From NCBI GenBank assembly GCA_026545225.1, contig CM048853.1:15068755-15132754 (forward strand): a stretch of 64,000 bases of DNA. Direction: 5' to 3'. This DNA comes from Cornus controversa (taxonomy: Eukaryota; Streptophyta; Magnoliopsida; Cornales; Cornaceae). Below the pieces are notes generated by a model. The model did no database searches. It was not told where the DNA came from and was given only the letters and a program-made list of their open reading frames with translations. Numbering within the stretch: the stretch's first letter is position 1; each line of letters starts with the position of its first letter. Shown in pieces: positions 22,657-32,326 of this stretch. The position numbers and the translations under genes were made by a program.

Positions 22657-24163
22657 TGATAGGCGTTGAATGTTACGCATTCTAGCCTCTTAACTTATGT
22701 ATTTTATTCTCTTAGTGATAGATTATTTTGTGATTTTACTTTGTTTTAGTGTTTTCTGTATTTTCAGGGCCTTAATGATTATTTCAGTTAAAACCGTGCT
22801 TTTGGGTTTTTAAAGAAGACATCCAAGATGGTGAGATGAAGCCTACATCAAGGAGATTCACTCAACCATTTATTTCAACTCAAATCAGCCCAAGAAAGAG
22901 GTCCAAGAGAATTACAGCTGCTTAAGAAGGTTTCGGGCCTGAAGCCCAAATCTGCGCATAATGCAGTCTTAATCCCGTTTTGGAAAACGGACCAGAAGTC
23001 TTATTTCTGAGCCTCAAATCGACATTATTTCCAAATGAGGTTGAATGAAATTTGATTCTGCACACTTTTGTATTTCACGAAAATTCCGTAAAACGGACTT
23101 CTAGTGGGTCAAAAGTCGGGCCGAAGTCAGCAGGAAAAACCCATCTGATTAGTGCTGCGGGAAACCCTAATTTATTCCTAATTGGATTAGGACTTTGGTG
23201 TATTCTCTTGGAGAATAAAGTGAAGACTTGGAGGCTGAGTTGGGAGAGGGGAGAGAACACAGAGAGAGTCTAGAGGGCTGAAGAGAACAGAAACATATTG
23301 CAGAGCCATTGGAGAACGAAGTCATACGCGTAATTCAGAAAGATGATGTCTTCTTCCTCAACAGTTGAAGCTTCTTCTTCTACCATGAGCGGCTAGTTCA
23401 TCCACTAGGGTTTTGATGTAGCCCTAACAAAGCATCAATGGTTTGATTGTTTTAATTATTGGGGACCTTTATATACATGCATAGATTGTGTAATTGTGAG
23501 GATTCTTATTAAGGAATTGAGCAATAAAAGTCTTGTAAATTCAATCTCAATGATTTCTTATCTTGTCTTAGATATTTAGTTGTTGTTATTGAACTCAATC
23601 TCTTTTGTTTTCTGTGATCATGAGAGAGATTATTACACAATGGTAATCACTGAATATATTGTTATGAGCTTTGATGGATTATGCCTAGAGAAGATGAACC
23701 ATACTGCACCCTAGATTAGAGTAGTTAGGCAGATGGCCCATACCAATCGAAGATAGTCCATGGCTTAGCCTTAATCATATGTTATCTTCTTGACGGATGA
23801 AGGTGAGCTTGTAGCCACCGACACCACTTATGCATGATGTAATTCCCCTATAGTTGATTCAATTGACCATTGATTGTGGAGTTAGTGGTGAAGTCAAACA
23901 CCCTAGATTTCTCTCCTATTATCTTCACTATCTTGTTTACTTTGATTTATTTTATTTTATCTTTTTAATTAGTTTAAAAATCAGAATTCTTTTCTTATAA
24001 ATTTAATTAGAATTAGTTCCGTATTCCAACTCGTCAGAACATAATCCCTGAGGTACGATACCCATTCCTTTCGATAGCCCTATTCTGTAAGGAATTCGTT
24101 CTATTGCGAAGTGTGGAAATTTTTAATTGGTATACTTTTTGAGTCACACTCACACACGAATCA
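22657..24163 (+). repeat. ATH-c 5' LTR
   Basis: 1507 bp, TGATAGGCG ... CGAATCA. Its first 739 bp match 32327-33065 with only two substitutions (near 22998 and 23008) and no gaps. Also homologous to the solo LTR at 13403-14837. Contains no supported gene. Confidence 0.96.
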
Positions 24164-24168
24164 ATTTT

Positions 24169-24186
24169 TGGCGCCGTTGCCGGGGA
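24169..24186 (+). other. ATH-c primer binding site (tRNA-Asp)
   Basis: TGGCGCCGTTGCCGGGGA, five bases after the LTR; identical to the ATH-a and ATH-b sites. Confidence 0.93.
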
Positions 24187-24308
24187 TTATCTATTTGATT
24201 GATTGGATTTTACAGAATTAGTTTTAATTGGATTCTTAGTTTAGGAAATTTTTATATTTTATTTTTAATTTTGTTTTCGTTTTCTTTTCAGGTGCTTTCG
24301 GTAAATAT

Positions 24309-24755
24309 ATGCAAGGTCGTCGTTCTGTGGCTGATCCTTTGATACCTCTTGATCCTGAGCCTGAACGTACTCTTAGACAACAGAGAAACATTCCTGTTGA
24401 TACAATTGTGCAAGAGGAAGAATTAGTTGAAGACATGGCGGAAGAAAGGAATAACAACCTTGTTCCTAATGCTGATGGAGAAAGAGCTAGATTGCTTAGG
24501 GACTATTATGTTCCTGAGACATATACCTCGCCAGCAGGTTTTCAACTGCCCAATGTCACAGCACAGAATTATGAGATCAAGTCCAGCATTATTCAGATGC
24601 TACCATCTTATTTTGGGCTGACTCAAGAAGACCCTTACAAGCATCTGGATGACTTCATTGAAGTGTGCTCAACTACAAAAATTCACAACTTCTCTGAAGA
24701 TGCTTTCAGAATGAGACTTTTTCCATTCTCTCTGAAAGACAAAGCAAAGTATTAG
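24309..24755 (+). pseudogene. ATH-c gag N-terminus ending at a nonsense codon
   Basis: ATG at 24309 (MQGRRSVADPLIPL), 148 codons ending in TAG at 24753-24755. The related ATH-a and ATH-b frames have TGG at this position (KARSWFNSL against KAKY-stop-FNSL), so one base change truncates gag. The next segment is in the same frame with no other stop until 28574. Read-through would be needed to make the polyprotein. Confidence 0.93.
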
Positions 24756-27700
24756 TTCAACTCTCTACCGGCTGGTTCTATCACGACTTGGACTCAGATG
24801 CAACATGAGTTTCTCAAGAAGTATTTTCCGATAGGGAAGACCAATCAGTTCAGACGTGCTATTACTGGTTTCTCCCAACATGAGGGGGAACAATTTTATG
24901 AGACATGGGAAAGATTCAAGGACCTTCTTAGGAAGTGTCCCCATCATCAAGTTCCTAAGTGGCAACTAGTGCAGAGTTTTCATGAAGGGCTCACAGAAGC
25001 CAACAGACAGATGGTTGATGCATCATGTGGAGGTACTTTCATGTTGAAGAGTGAAGAGGAGGCATGGACCTTATTTGAAAATCTTAGTGACAACTCTCTA
25101 CAACATGTGTCCTCTACTCGTTCTAGTAGACCTGCCACTACCAGGAAGACTGATGGGATTTTTGAGGTTGGTGCTTCAGAAGCTATGCCAACTGATATTG
25201 ATTTAATTGCACAGAAGGTAGCAGCAATTATGGCTGCCAATCAAACTCCTTCTGCTTCAAATTCTTCATTGCTAGGCTCTTGTGAATTTTGCTCTAGTCC
25301 TATGCATAATGTGAGCAATTGTCCTTCAATGGGGCAATTTTCTGATATTCAACATGAGCAAGTTCAAGCTACTTTCACTGGACCAATGAATCCTCCACGA
25401 GGTAATACTTACAATCCAACATGGAGGAATCATCCTGGTTTTTCTTACAGTAACCAAGGGGCAGCAATGCAACCATCATATCAACCTAGGACTTTTGTGC
25501 CTCAACAGCAATATCAAACACAAAGTCCTATGGCCCAAAGAATTTCTGCTATTGAAGACAAGCTGACTCTTACCTTGTCTAAATTTGACAAGCTTGATTC
25601 TCTTATAGAGACAGTGCAAGCTACTGCAGCAATAGTACAATCTACAGTTCAGCTAGTGCACTCGCATTCTCAATCCATTGCCAAACTGGAATCTCAATTT
25701 GGACAGCTTGCTACTTCATTGAGTAGAAGAGAAGAAGGGAAGCTCCCTAGTCAACCAATTGCTAATCCAAGAGGGATGCAAGCTTCCACAAGCAACCCAC
25801 ACCATGAGCAAGTTCAAGCCATTACCACTTTGAGAAGTGGGAAAATAATTAACAATAAGGTGGGTGAAAAGAAAGAAGAAGAAAAAGTGATCACAAGTCC
25901 AAGTGCTGAAATTCCTTATGAGCCCAAGGCTCCTTTCCCACAACGTTTTCTTGAAGCATCCAAGTTGGGGAAGCAAGGGGACAAGCTGCATGACATGATG
26001 GAGGTGTTTCGCCAAGTGAAGATTAATTTGTCACTCCTTGATGCCATCAAGCAAATTCCTCCTTATGCAAAATTTTTGAAGGACTTGTGCACTCAGAAAA
26101 GGCGTTCTAAAAGCCATGTGCCAAAGAAAGTAATGCTGCCACAACAAGTAAGTTCAATAATTAAGCAGTGTACTCCTCCCAAGTACAAAGATCCTGGTGC
26201 TCCAACTATCTCATGCATTATTGGGGAGCACCATGTGGATAAAGCTCTTCTTGATTTGGGTGCAAGTGTGAATTTGCTACCTTATTCAGTTTACCTACAG
26301 TTGGGTTTAGGAGAATTGAAGCCTACCTCGGTGGTATTACAATTTGCAGACAGATCAACAAAGCAACCCCGAGGAATCATAGAAGATGTGCTCATTAAAG
26401 TGGACAAGTTCTACTTTCCTGTTGATTTCATTGTACTTGACACTGAGCTAGTTCACAATCCGAAGAGGCACATTCCTGTGATCCTTGGTCGACCTTTCTT
26501 AGCTACAGCTGATGCTTGCATAAACTGTAGGTCAGGGATCATGGATATTTCCTTTGGCAACATGAATGTCAAGCTCAATGTGTTCAATGCTATCCAACAC
26601 CCCCCAGATCAGAGTGATGTGTTCTGCATGGATGATATTGATGAATGTGTGGAGGAATTTATTTCATCCTCTACATCTCGAAACTCCCTGGAGGTATGTA
26701 AGTCTGTTTATGACTTTGAGAACATTAATGATGAAGGGTTGTGTGAAGAAGTGCATGCTATGCTAGAAGTGGATGCTATTCAGAATACTCCACCATGGAG
26801 AATTCCAATTGAGCCACTACCCTTTCTCTCTAGCACTCCCTTAGTGCCTTCATTAGAGTCCCCTCCAGAATTAGAGTTGAAGCCTTTGCCTGACAAATTG
26901 AAGTATGTATTCTTAGGGGCACAGAAAACTCTTCCTGTTATAATTGCCTCTGATCTGACAGAAATTCAAGAAAAGAGCTTAGTAGAGGTTTTATACCAAC
27001 ATCGTGAAGCAATTGGATGGAGTGTTGCTGATCTTAAGGGCATTGATCCCTCAGTTTGTATGCACAAAATCCATTTGGAAGAAGGATGTAAGCCAACTAG
27101 AGAGGCACAGAGACGATTGAACCCCAACATGAAGGAGGTGGTAAAGAAAGAGGTTGTCAAGTTACTTGATGCAGGAATCATTTATCCAATTTCTGACAGC
27201 ACATGGGTGAGTCCGACACAAGTGGTTCCAAAGAAATCTGGTCTTACCATTGTCCCTAACTCCATGGGAGAGCTTGTTCCACAACGTACTGCCACAGGTT
27301 GGCGTGTTTGCATTGATTACAGAAAGCTCAATTCTATGACAAGGAAGGATCACTTCCCTCTTCCATTCATTGATCAAATACTTGAAAGGTTAGCTGGTCA
27401 GAGCTATTATTGCTTTCTGGATGGCTACTCTGGTTATAAACAAGTAGCTATGGATCCAGAAGATCAAGAGAAGACCACTTTCACTTGTCCCTTTGGTACT
27501 TTTGCGTATCGTCGTATGCCTTTTGGATTATGTAATGCTCCGGCTACATTCCAAAGGTGTATGATGGCCATCTTTTCTGACATGGTGGAAAAATTCTTGG
27601 AGGTGTTTATGGATGACTTCTCTGTTTTTGGATCATCTTTTGAACATTGTTTGAGCAATTTATCACTTGTGCTTCAAAGGTGCCGAGAACGGAATCTGGT

Positions 27701-28574
27701 ACTTAGTTGGGAGAAGAGCCACTTTATGGTGAAAGAAGGTATTGTATTGGGCCATATTGTTTCAGAGAGGGGCATTGAAGTTGATAAAGCAAAGATCGAT
27801 CTAATTGCAACTCTGCCTCATCCAACTTCGGTAAGGCAAGTTCGATCTTTCTTAGGCCATACCGGGTTCTATAGAAGATTCATCAAGGATTTCAGTAAAG
27901 TGGCTCGACCATTTTGCCATTTGTTATCTAAAGATGTTCCCTTTATCTTTGATGAAGATTGTGTGAAAGCTTTTGAAAAGCTTCGATCTCTGTTATCCTC
28001 TGCACCAATTATGCAGTCTCCAAAATGGGCTATACCTTTTGAAATCATGTGTGATGCCTCTGATTATGCAGTAGGAGCCGTGTTGGGACAGAGAGAAGAG
28101 AAACGACCACATGTCATCTACTATGCTAGTAAGACTCTCTCTGATGCCCAACTCAATTATACAACCACAGAGAAAGAGCTTCTAGCTGTAGTGTTTGCCT
28201 TGGACAAATTTCGTTCTTATTTATTGGGGTCCAAGGTGGTTGTCTACTCTGATCATGCAGCATTGAGACACTTATTGGCAAAGAAAGAAACCAAACCGCG
28301 TCTTATTCGGTGGATTTTATTGCTGCAAGAATTTGATTTGAAAATAAAAGACAAAAAGGGGACGGAGAATGTGGTAGCGGATCATTTATCTCGAATCGAG
28401 TCTGAGCCGGTATTCGGTGCATTACCTATTCGAGACTCATTCCCGGATGAGCAATTGTTTGAAACTACGTTGACGAAGGTTAATGGCCAAAGGTTGAAAC
28501 ATTGTGTGGAAGGATGTGTGCCAAGAAGAGACGTGGAGTCCGTCGACTTGACGGATCCCGTCTATCCGACTTAA
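24756..28574 (+). CDS. ATH-c gag C-terminus, protease, RT and RNase H, integrase deleted
   Basis: Open for more than 1270 codons in the gag frame. Order: gag core, CCHC knuckle (CEFCSSPMHNVSNC, about 25280-25321), a helical Gln-rich segment, protease LLDLGASVNLLP (about 26246), RT with [17 protein letters not shown] and FMDDFSVFG (about 27607), and RNase H with [21 protein letters not shown] and YSDHAAL. After NVVADHLSR and [10 protein letters not shown] it jumps to [11 protein letters not shown] and TDPVYPT, the end of the integrase region in ATH-b. About 1.5 kb of integrase (zinc-binding, D-D-E core and GPF module) is removed in frame. The only lesions seen are the upstream TAG and this deletion. 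Confidence 0.93.
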   Translation, partial: FNSLPAGSITTWTQMQHEFLKKYFPIGKTNQFRRAITGFSQHEGEQFYETWERFKDLLRKCPHHQVPKWQLVQSFHEGLTEANRQMVDASCGGTFMLKSEEEAWTLFENLSDNSLQHVSSTRSSRPATTRKTDGIFEVGASEAMPTDIDLIAQKVAAIMAANQTPSASNSSLLGSCEFCSSPMHNVSNCPSMGQFSDIQHEQVQATFTGPMNPPRGNTYNPTWRNHPGFSYSNQGAAMQPSYQPRTFVPQQQYQTQSPMAQRISAIEDKLTLTLSKFDKLDSLIETVQATAAIVQSTVQLVHSHSQSIAKLESQFGQLATSLSRREEGKLPSQPIANPRGMQASTSNPHHEQVQAITTLRSGKIINNKVGEKKEEEKVITSPSAEIPYEPKAPFPQRFLEASKLGKQGDKLHDMMEVFRQVKINLSLLDAIKQIPPYAKFLKDLCTQKRRSKSHVPKKVMLPQQVSSIIKQCTPPKYKDPGAPTISCIIGEHHVDKALLDLGASVNLLPYSVYLQLGLGELKPTSVVLQFADRSTKQPRGIIEDVLIKVDKFYFPVDFIVLDTELVHNPKRHIPVILGRPFLATADACINCRSGIMDISFGNMNVKLNVFNAIQHPPDQSDVFCMDDIDECVEEFISSSTSRNSLEVCKSVYDFENINDEGLCEEVHAMLEVDAIQNTPPWRIPIEPLPFLSSTPLVPSLESPPELELKPLPDKLKYVFLGAQKTLPVIIASDLTEIQEKSLVEVLYQHREAIGWSVADLKGIDPSVCMHKIHLEEGCKPTREAQRRLNPNMKEVVKKEVVKLLDAGIIYPISDSTWVSPTQVVPKKSGLTIVPNSMGELVPQRTATGWRVCIDYRKLNSMTRKDHFPLPFIDQILERLAGQSYYCFLDGYSGYKQVAMDPEDQEKTTFTCPFGTFAYRRMPFGLCNAPATFQRCMMAIFSDMVEKFLEVFMDDFSVFGSSFEHCLSNLSLVLQRCRERNLVLSWEKSHFMVKEGIVLGHIVSERGIEVDKAKIDLIATLPHPTSVRQVRSFLGHTGFYRRFIKDFSKVARPFCHLLSKDVPFIFDEDCVKAFEKLRSLLSSAPIMQSPKWAIPFEIMCDASDYAVGAVLGQREEKRPHVIYYASKTLSDAQLNYTTTEKELLAVVFALDKFRSYLLGSKVVVYSDHAALRHLLAKKETKPRLIRWILLLQEFDLKIKDKKGTENVVADHLSRIESEPVFGALPIRDSFPDEQLFETTLTKVNGQRLKHCVEGCVPRRDVESVDLTDPVYPT

Positions 28575-28902
28575 TCCCTTCGGAGAGTCAATCGTCTCCT
28601 ACGGACGTTAAATTGTAGGTTTTGTATGTATTTCTATCCTTTAATTTCTTTAGTTTTCTTTGATTCTAAGTTTTAGTTTTAGTTTTCTTACTTTTTCTTT
28701 CAATTCTAGTTGCGTTTTAATGTTTTTTCTTTGAGTTTTTGATGTATAAGTTGCTTCCGGAGGATGCCAAAAGGTGTACCGAGGTATTTGGACTCAAGAC
28801 GGGTGAAAAATCGTGCTCTCAGTCGACCTTGGGCGATGGAGACTCAAAATTATCAAGGTTCGGTCGACCTTGGGCGATGGAGGGTCCAACAAGCTTCCAG
28901 GA

Positions 28903-29013
28903 GGGGGATCGATCGCCCCAGCCAAGGGGGATCGATCGCCCCATGCATTTTCTCAAGGATCCCCACCAGCAGGTGGGCGATCGATCGCCCACCCTAGGGG
29001 GGATCGATCTCCC
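28903..29013. repeat. GATCGATC palindrome cluster upstream of ATH-c ORF3
   Basis: Four palindromes: 28903-28919, 28926-28942, 28972-28993 and 28997-29013. The third is a perfect 22-base palindrome with centre GGGCGATCGATCGCCC. It occupies the same place as the 21690-22050 cluster of ATH-b but has a different flanking sequence. Confidence 0.9.
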
Positions 29014-29046
29014 AAGCCCATGGGTGGGCTGGCCGAAGGTGTATGC

Positions 29047-29054
29047 TATAAATA
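29047..29054 (+). promoter_or_regulatory. TATA box candidate for ATH-c ORF3
   Basis: TATAAATA, a textbook plant TATA box, 34 bases after the last palindrome and about 410 bases before the ORF3 ATG. Confidence 0.5.
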
Positions 29055-29463
29055 GACTCCTTATCCTCCTATGTTGCCACTACTTGCATCCTAGACCTCT
29101 TTGAACTCCAATTCAAGTCCTACATCATCCGGAAAACTAATTTCTTCAATTAGTGATTATTATACAAGAATTCAACATTGATCAACATCAACTTCAACAT
29201 CAAATTGGATCAAAAATCACTAGTTCTCAAAGGAAGCTCACACTTTTTCAAGTTCAACATCAAAGTAAGTGAAGTTTGTCCTTGAAGAAATTGTTCAAAT
29301 CTTTTTGAGGGCTTTTGAAGACCAAGTTTGGGGGATCAATTTGGTGCAATTACTTGTTCGATTTGGGTGGAAAAATTGCCGAAAAAAGGAGGTTGAAGGA
29401 TACAAAAGAATTGTGCACACCAAGTGTTCGATTTAATTCCTCAACCACACTTTTTCTATTTCT

Positions 29464-30687
29464 ATGGCACCAAAGAGAGCAAGTCACCAAGATGCTTCAA
29501 GTTCACGTAATCCTCGCCGAGCGAGGCATGATCCGACCACAGGTTCTTCACGATCTCGCCGAGACGGTATTCAAGAGAGATGGCATCCAAGGGCGTTGAA
29601 TTTCGAAACAATGTTTGACATAGCCGAGCTTTATGGTATGTTTCCCGAGACACGGTGGGGGATTTTCGACATCCGTCGTGGTCGGTCGGCATCCATTTTT
29701 GTTCCACTCTCATCTACCATTTACCCGAGGCTTGTCAAGGTATTTTATCAGAACTTAATGCCGAAACCTGATGAGCGGGATGTGCTTACTTCTTCCGTAG
29801 ATGGAACAATAGTTCGAGTGGACATGTTATCCATTGCCATTGCCATGGGTTGTCCTCATGAATGCCCAGCTGATTTATCTCATATCTATACTCCTTTACC
29901 CGACGAGTTGTCGGTGGGCAATGTGGTTGCACGATTGTGTGCCAACCAATTTTTCGGGCCGAAAAGGAATGCAGCTTCAAAGTCTTCAATGCCAAATCAT
30001 TTATGGTTCCTTGACGCTGTGCTACTCAAGAATGTATGTCCAATTGGACATAAAACCGAAAGACGTCAAGAGTTCCTCAGAGCCTTATATGCTATACATT
30101 TTGGGCATTGGCTGTCATTCCCACAGATTGTCTGGGGCCAGATGGAGAAATTCTATTCCAAAGTTGTGGCCAAGGCACCAGACAGTGCAAGTGACTGGGA
30201 GTTTCCATTCCCTACCATTATTCATCAGTTGCTTGTGTCACAGGGGTATGCAGTCTATGAGGACGAGCTTGCCTTTCCACGTGATCTTCATTATGGCACG
30301 CATGACTGGAACCTGAGTCGATCTCATATGCACCAGAGAGTCATAGCGGCGCCTGGTGAGGTATCTCAGTTGGCCCAGGGAGGAGAGCATGTAGATATAC
30401 CACCACCGGTGGACGGTCCAGAAGAGATGGAGGCAGAGGAAGAGGAAGTGCATGCACAGGCTGGTGGCCATGATTATCAATATTTAGAAGGGCAGATTGC
30501 TGGGTTGATAGCCCAGTTTGGCACCTTACAGACAGAGGTCTCCACACAGTTTGGTGCAATGAGAGCAGAGATGGCGGATCACTTTCGTGACACTCGCCAA
30601 GAGCAACTAGAGATGAGGAGGATGATGCGTGCACTGATGCGCCAAGCAAACTTGGATCCAGATGCTCAGTCACCACCACATCCTTGA
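29464..30687 (+). CDS. ATH-c ORF3 (Athila env-position protein), intact
   Basis: 407 codons from ATG 29464, uninterrupted. The N-terminal 40 residues are Arg/Ser-rich (MAPKRASHQDASSSRNPRR). A globular middle includes FDIAELYGMFPETRWGIFD and NHLWFLDAVLLKNVCPIGH (around residues 178-196), shared with ATH-b ORF3. Then come an acidic linker and a C-terminal helix rich in Gln/Met/Glu (residues about 340-395) that could form a coiled coil. No signal peptide, transmembrane segment or catalytic motif is visible. Athila elements commonly carry such an ORF in the place of env; the basic N-terminus would suit a nucleic-acid or nuclear role, but that is inference. Confidence 0.82.
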   Translation: MAPKRASHQDASSSRNPRRARHDPTTGSSRSRRDGIQERWHPRALNFETMFDIAELYGMFPETRWGIFDIRRGRSASIFVPLSSTIYPRLVKVFYQNLMPKPDERDVLTSSVDGTIVRVDMLSIAIAMGCPHECPADLSHIYTPLPDELSVGNVVARLCANQFFGPKRNAASKSSMPNHLWFLDAVLLKNVCPIGHKTERRQEFLRALYAIHFGHWLSFPQIVWGQMEKFYSKVVAKAPDSASDWEFPFPTIIHQLLVSQGYAVYEDELAFPRDLHYGTHDWNLSRSHMHQRVIAAPGEVSQLAQGGEHVDIPPPVDGPEEMEAEEEEVHAQAGGHDYQYLEGQIAGLIAQFGTLQTEVSTQFGAMRAEMADHFRDTRQEQLEMRRMMRALMRQANLDPDAQSPPHP

Positions 30688-32313
30688 CAGGAAGGTAACC
30701 ATCTTTGGTATTTTATTTTATTTTTAGCTTTTATTTTTCTTTTTATTTTTCTTTTTGTAGTTAGATTTTTACAAAAAAAAAAAATGGAAAAATGAAAAAA
30801 TATTTTTTTTAGGATTTTTCTCTTTCATATTTATTTTCACCCATACTATTTTCACTTGATCTTTGGGGTATAGTGGTTTGTTTTGACAGGTTTTCACATC
30901 CAAGTTTGGGGGTGTGCTTGCATTGCCTTCGTCCTCGTGATGTACTCTATTTTCTTTCCACTACTCCATGATCCTGGTAATATCGTTCTTACTCTTCTCT
31001 TTGCTTTGATTGATAGTCCATTGAGGACAATGTACAGTTTAAGTTTGGGGGTGAGGCGATGCCTATTTATGTGCTTTATTACATATGGGGAAAATTTGTG
31101 TAAAATTCTTTTGTATTAGGATTTTATTTTATTTTATTTTATTTTCTTAGTTTGTTTCTTTATTTTATTTTGTTTTATTTTTAGATAGAATGTTTTGACA
31201 TCATTCAAGGGATTAATACTTTATGTAGGTGCTTAACTTGCAATTTTTGAGTAGGTTTTAAATCTTTGGAAACGGTGGTTTAAATTAAGTGGTTTTAATC
31301 ATAGTTTGCAATAACATGTTTTGAAGTGATTAATTTTAGTTTCCTTACATGCACAAACACACTAGCATAGTCTTGTGGGGTATAAACTTTGGTTTTGAGT
31401 TATTGAGTTACATATACTTGATATTAATTAGTATCTCTTGAGAATGAGTACCGATAATGTGTTTTACTTGACTTCAATGAAAAAAAAAAAAGAAAGAAAG
31501 AAAAAAATGATGAATAAGCAATCAATTTAATCCTTTTCATGAGTAACCGGGCCTCTATGCCTCAGGAAGCACGGAGTGTTCGCGTCAAAAGTGAAAGGGT
31601 GAGAAAAGATGAGCATTGGTTGTCTTGATTTGTAGCCTGACTGATTCGAGTAATTAGGTCTTCAGGGTATCTTAAAGCCTAGTGCCCAAAAGCCATCTGG
31701 TTTGGGAGCCACTGACTGAAAGCTTGCTACATGGATCTTTCAGAAAGCTTAATAGATCAAGACATTGCACAACCAATAAAGCAATGAGGAAAAAAAGAAT
31801 GATGAAAAAAAAAATTGAAAAAGTCATGTATGCATGTTGGGAAGTATGAGTTCAATAAAGGGAGCTAGTGAGTTGAAAGGGTATGTGTCTTAATATATTC
31901 AGAGCTGAGTTATGCTACATGAGATGACTGCTAGTTCACTTTACACGAGGGAGCTAGAGTTGATTATTTTGAGAGATGTTGATGTGAATTATGCATGAGG
32001 ACCATTGATTTGAATTATAGAATTTGAAAGTTTGAAACTATTCTTGAATGCAAGTTTGTAACTATGTATTGTAATCTTCTTCTTGAATTAATGTTGAAAC
32101 AGAATTTTGAATGTTTGTGGGTAACATTTCTGGAAACCCTCACGAGACTATACTCGTCCACTAGGGGGAACCTAGGGGTTTAAAGGCTTGTTGCATATGC
32201 TAAATGCAATCGTTTCTCCCACGAAAGTGGAGTGTTGGGTAGTTTAGTTAGTGTTTAGTAGTTTCTTTGTTTTAGTTTTGTTTTATTCTATTGCTAAGGG
32301 ACTAGCAATATGT
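30688..32313 (+). other. ATH-c 3' noncoding region
   Basis: 1.6 kb without a supported gene. It holds two exact internal copies of the PPT 13-mer (30902-30914 and 31041-31053), A- and T-rich runs, and the conserved block. The 78-codon ORF at 30883 has no counterpart in ATH-b. Confidence 0.7.
31545..31770 (+). ncRNA. Conserved noncoding block, ATH-c copy
   Basis: Aligns in order with ATH-b 18645-18405 (minus): ATGCCTCA near 31557, GGAGTGTTCGCGTCAAAAGTG near 31574, CCTAGTGCCCAAAAGCCA near 31677, GGTTTGGGAGCCACTG near 31700, GCTACATGG near 31727. No common reading frame. Confidence 0.45.
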
Positions 32314-32326
32314 AAGTTTGGGGGTG
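32314..32326 (+). other. ATH-c polypurine tract
   Basis: AAGTTTGGGGGTG immediately before the 3' LTR; preceded by GGGACTAGCAATATGT, also conserved at the same place in ATH-b. Confidence 0.9.

Larger units (their letters stand above)
28575..29463 (+). other. ATH-c region between pol and ORF3
   Basis: No gene. It contains a direct repeat of GTCGACCTTGGGCGATGGAG (about 28820 and 28862), the GATCGATC palindromes, a TATA box, a good splice-donor sequence (AAAGTAAGTG at 29262) and one PPT-like motif (AAGTTTGGGGG, 29324-29334). It looks like the leader of a separate ORF3 transcript. Confidence 0.6.

Noticed and set aside
23052..23273. 73-codon ORF repeated identically at 32722
   Set aside because: Lies in the ATH-c LTR; identity reflects LTR duplication, not coding conservation.
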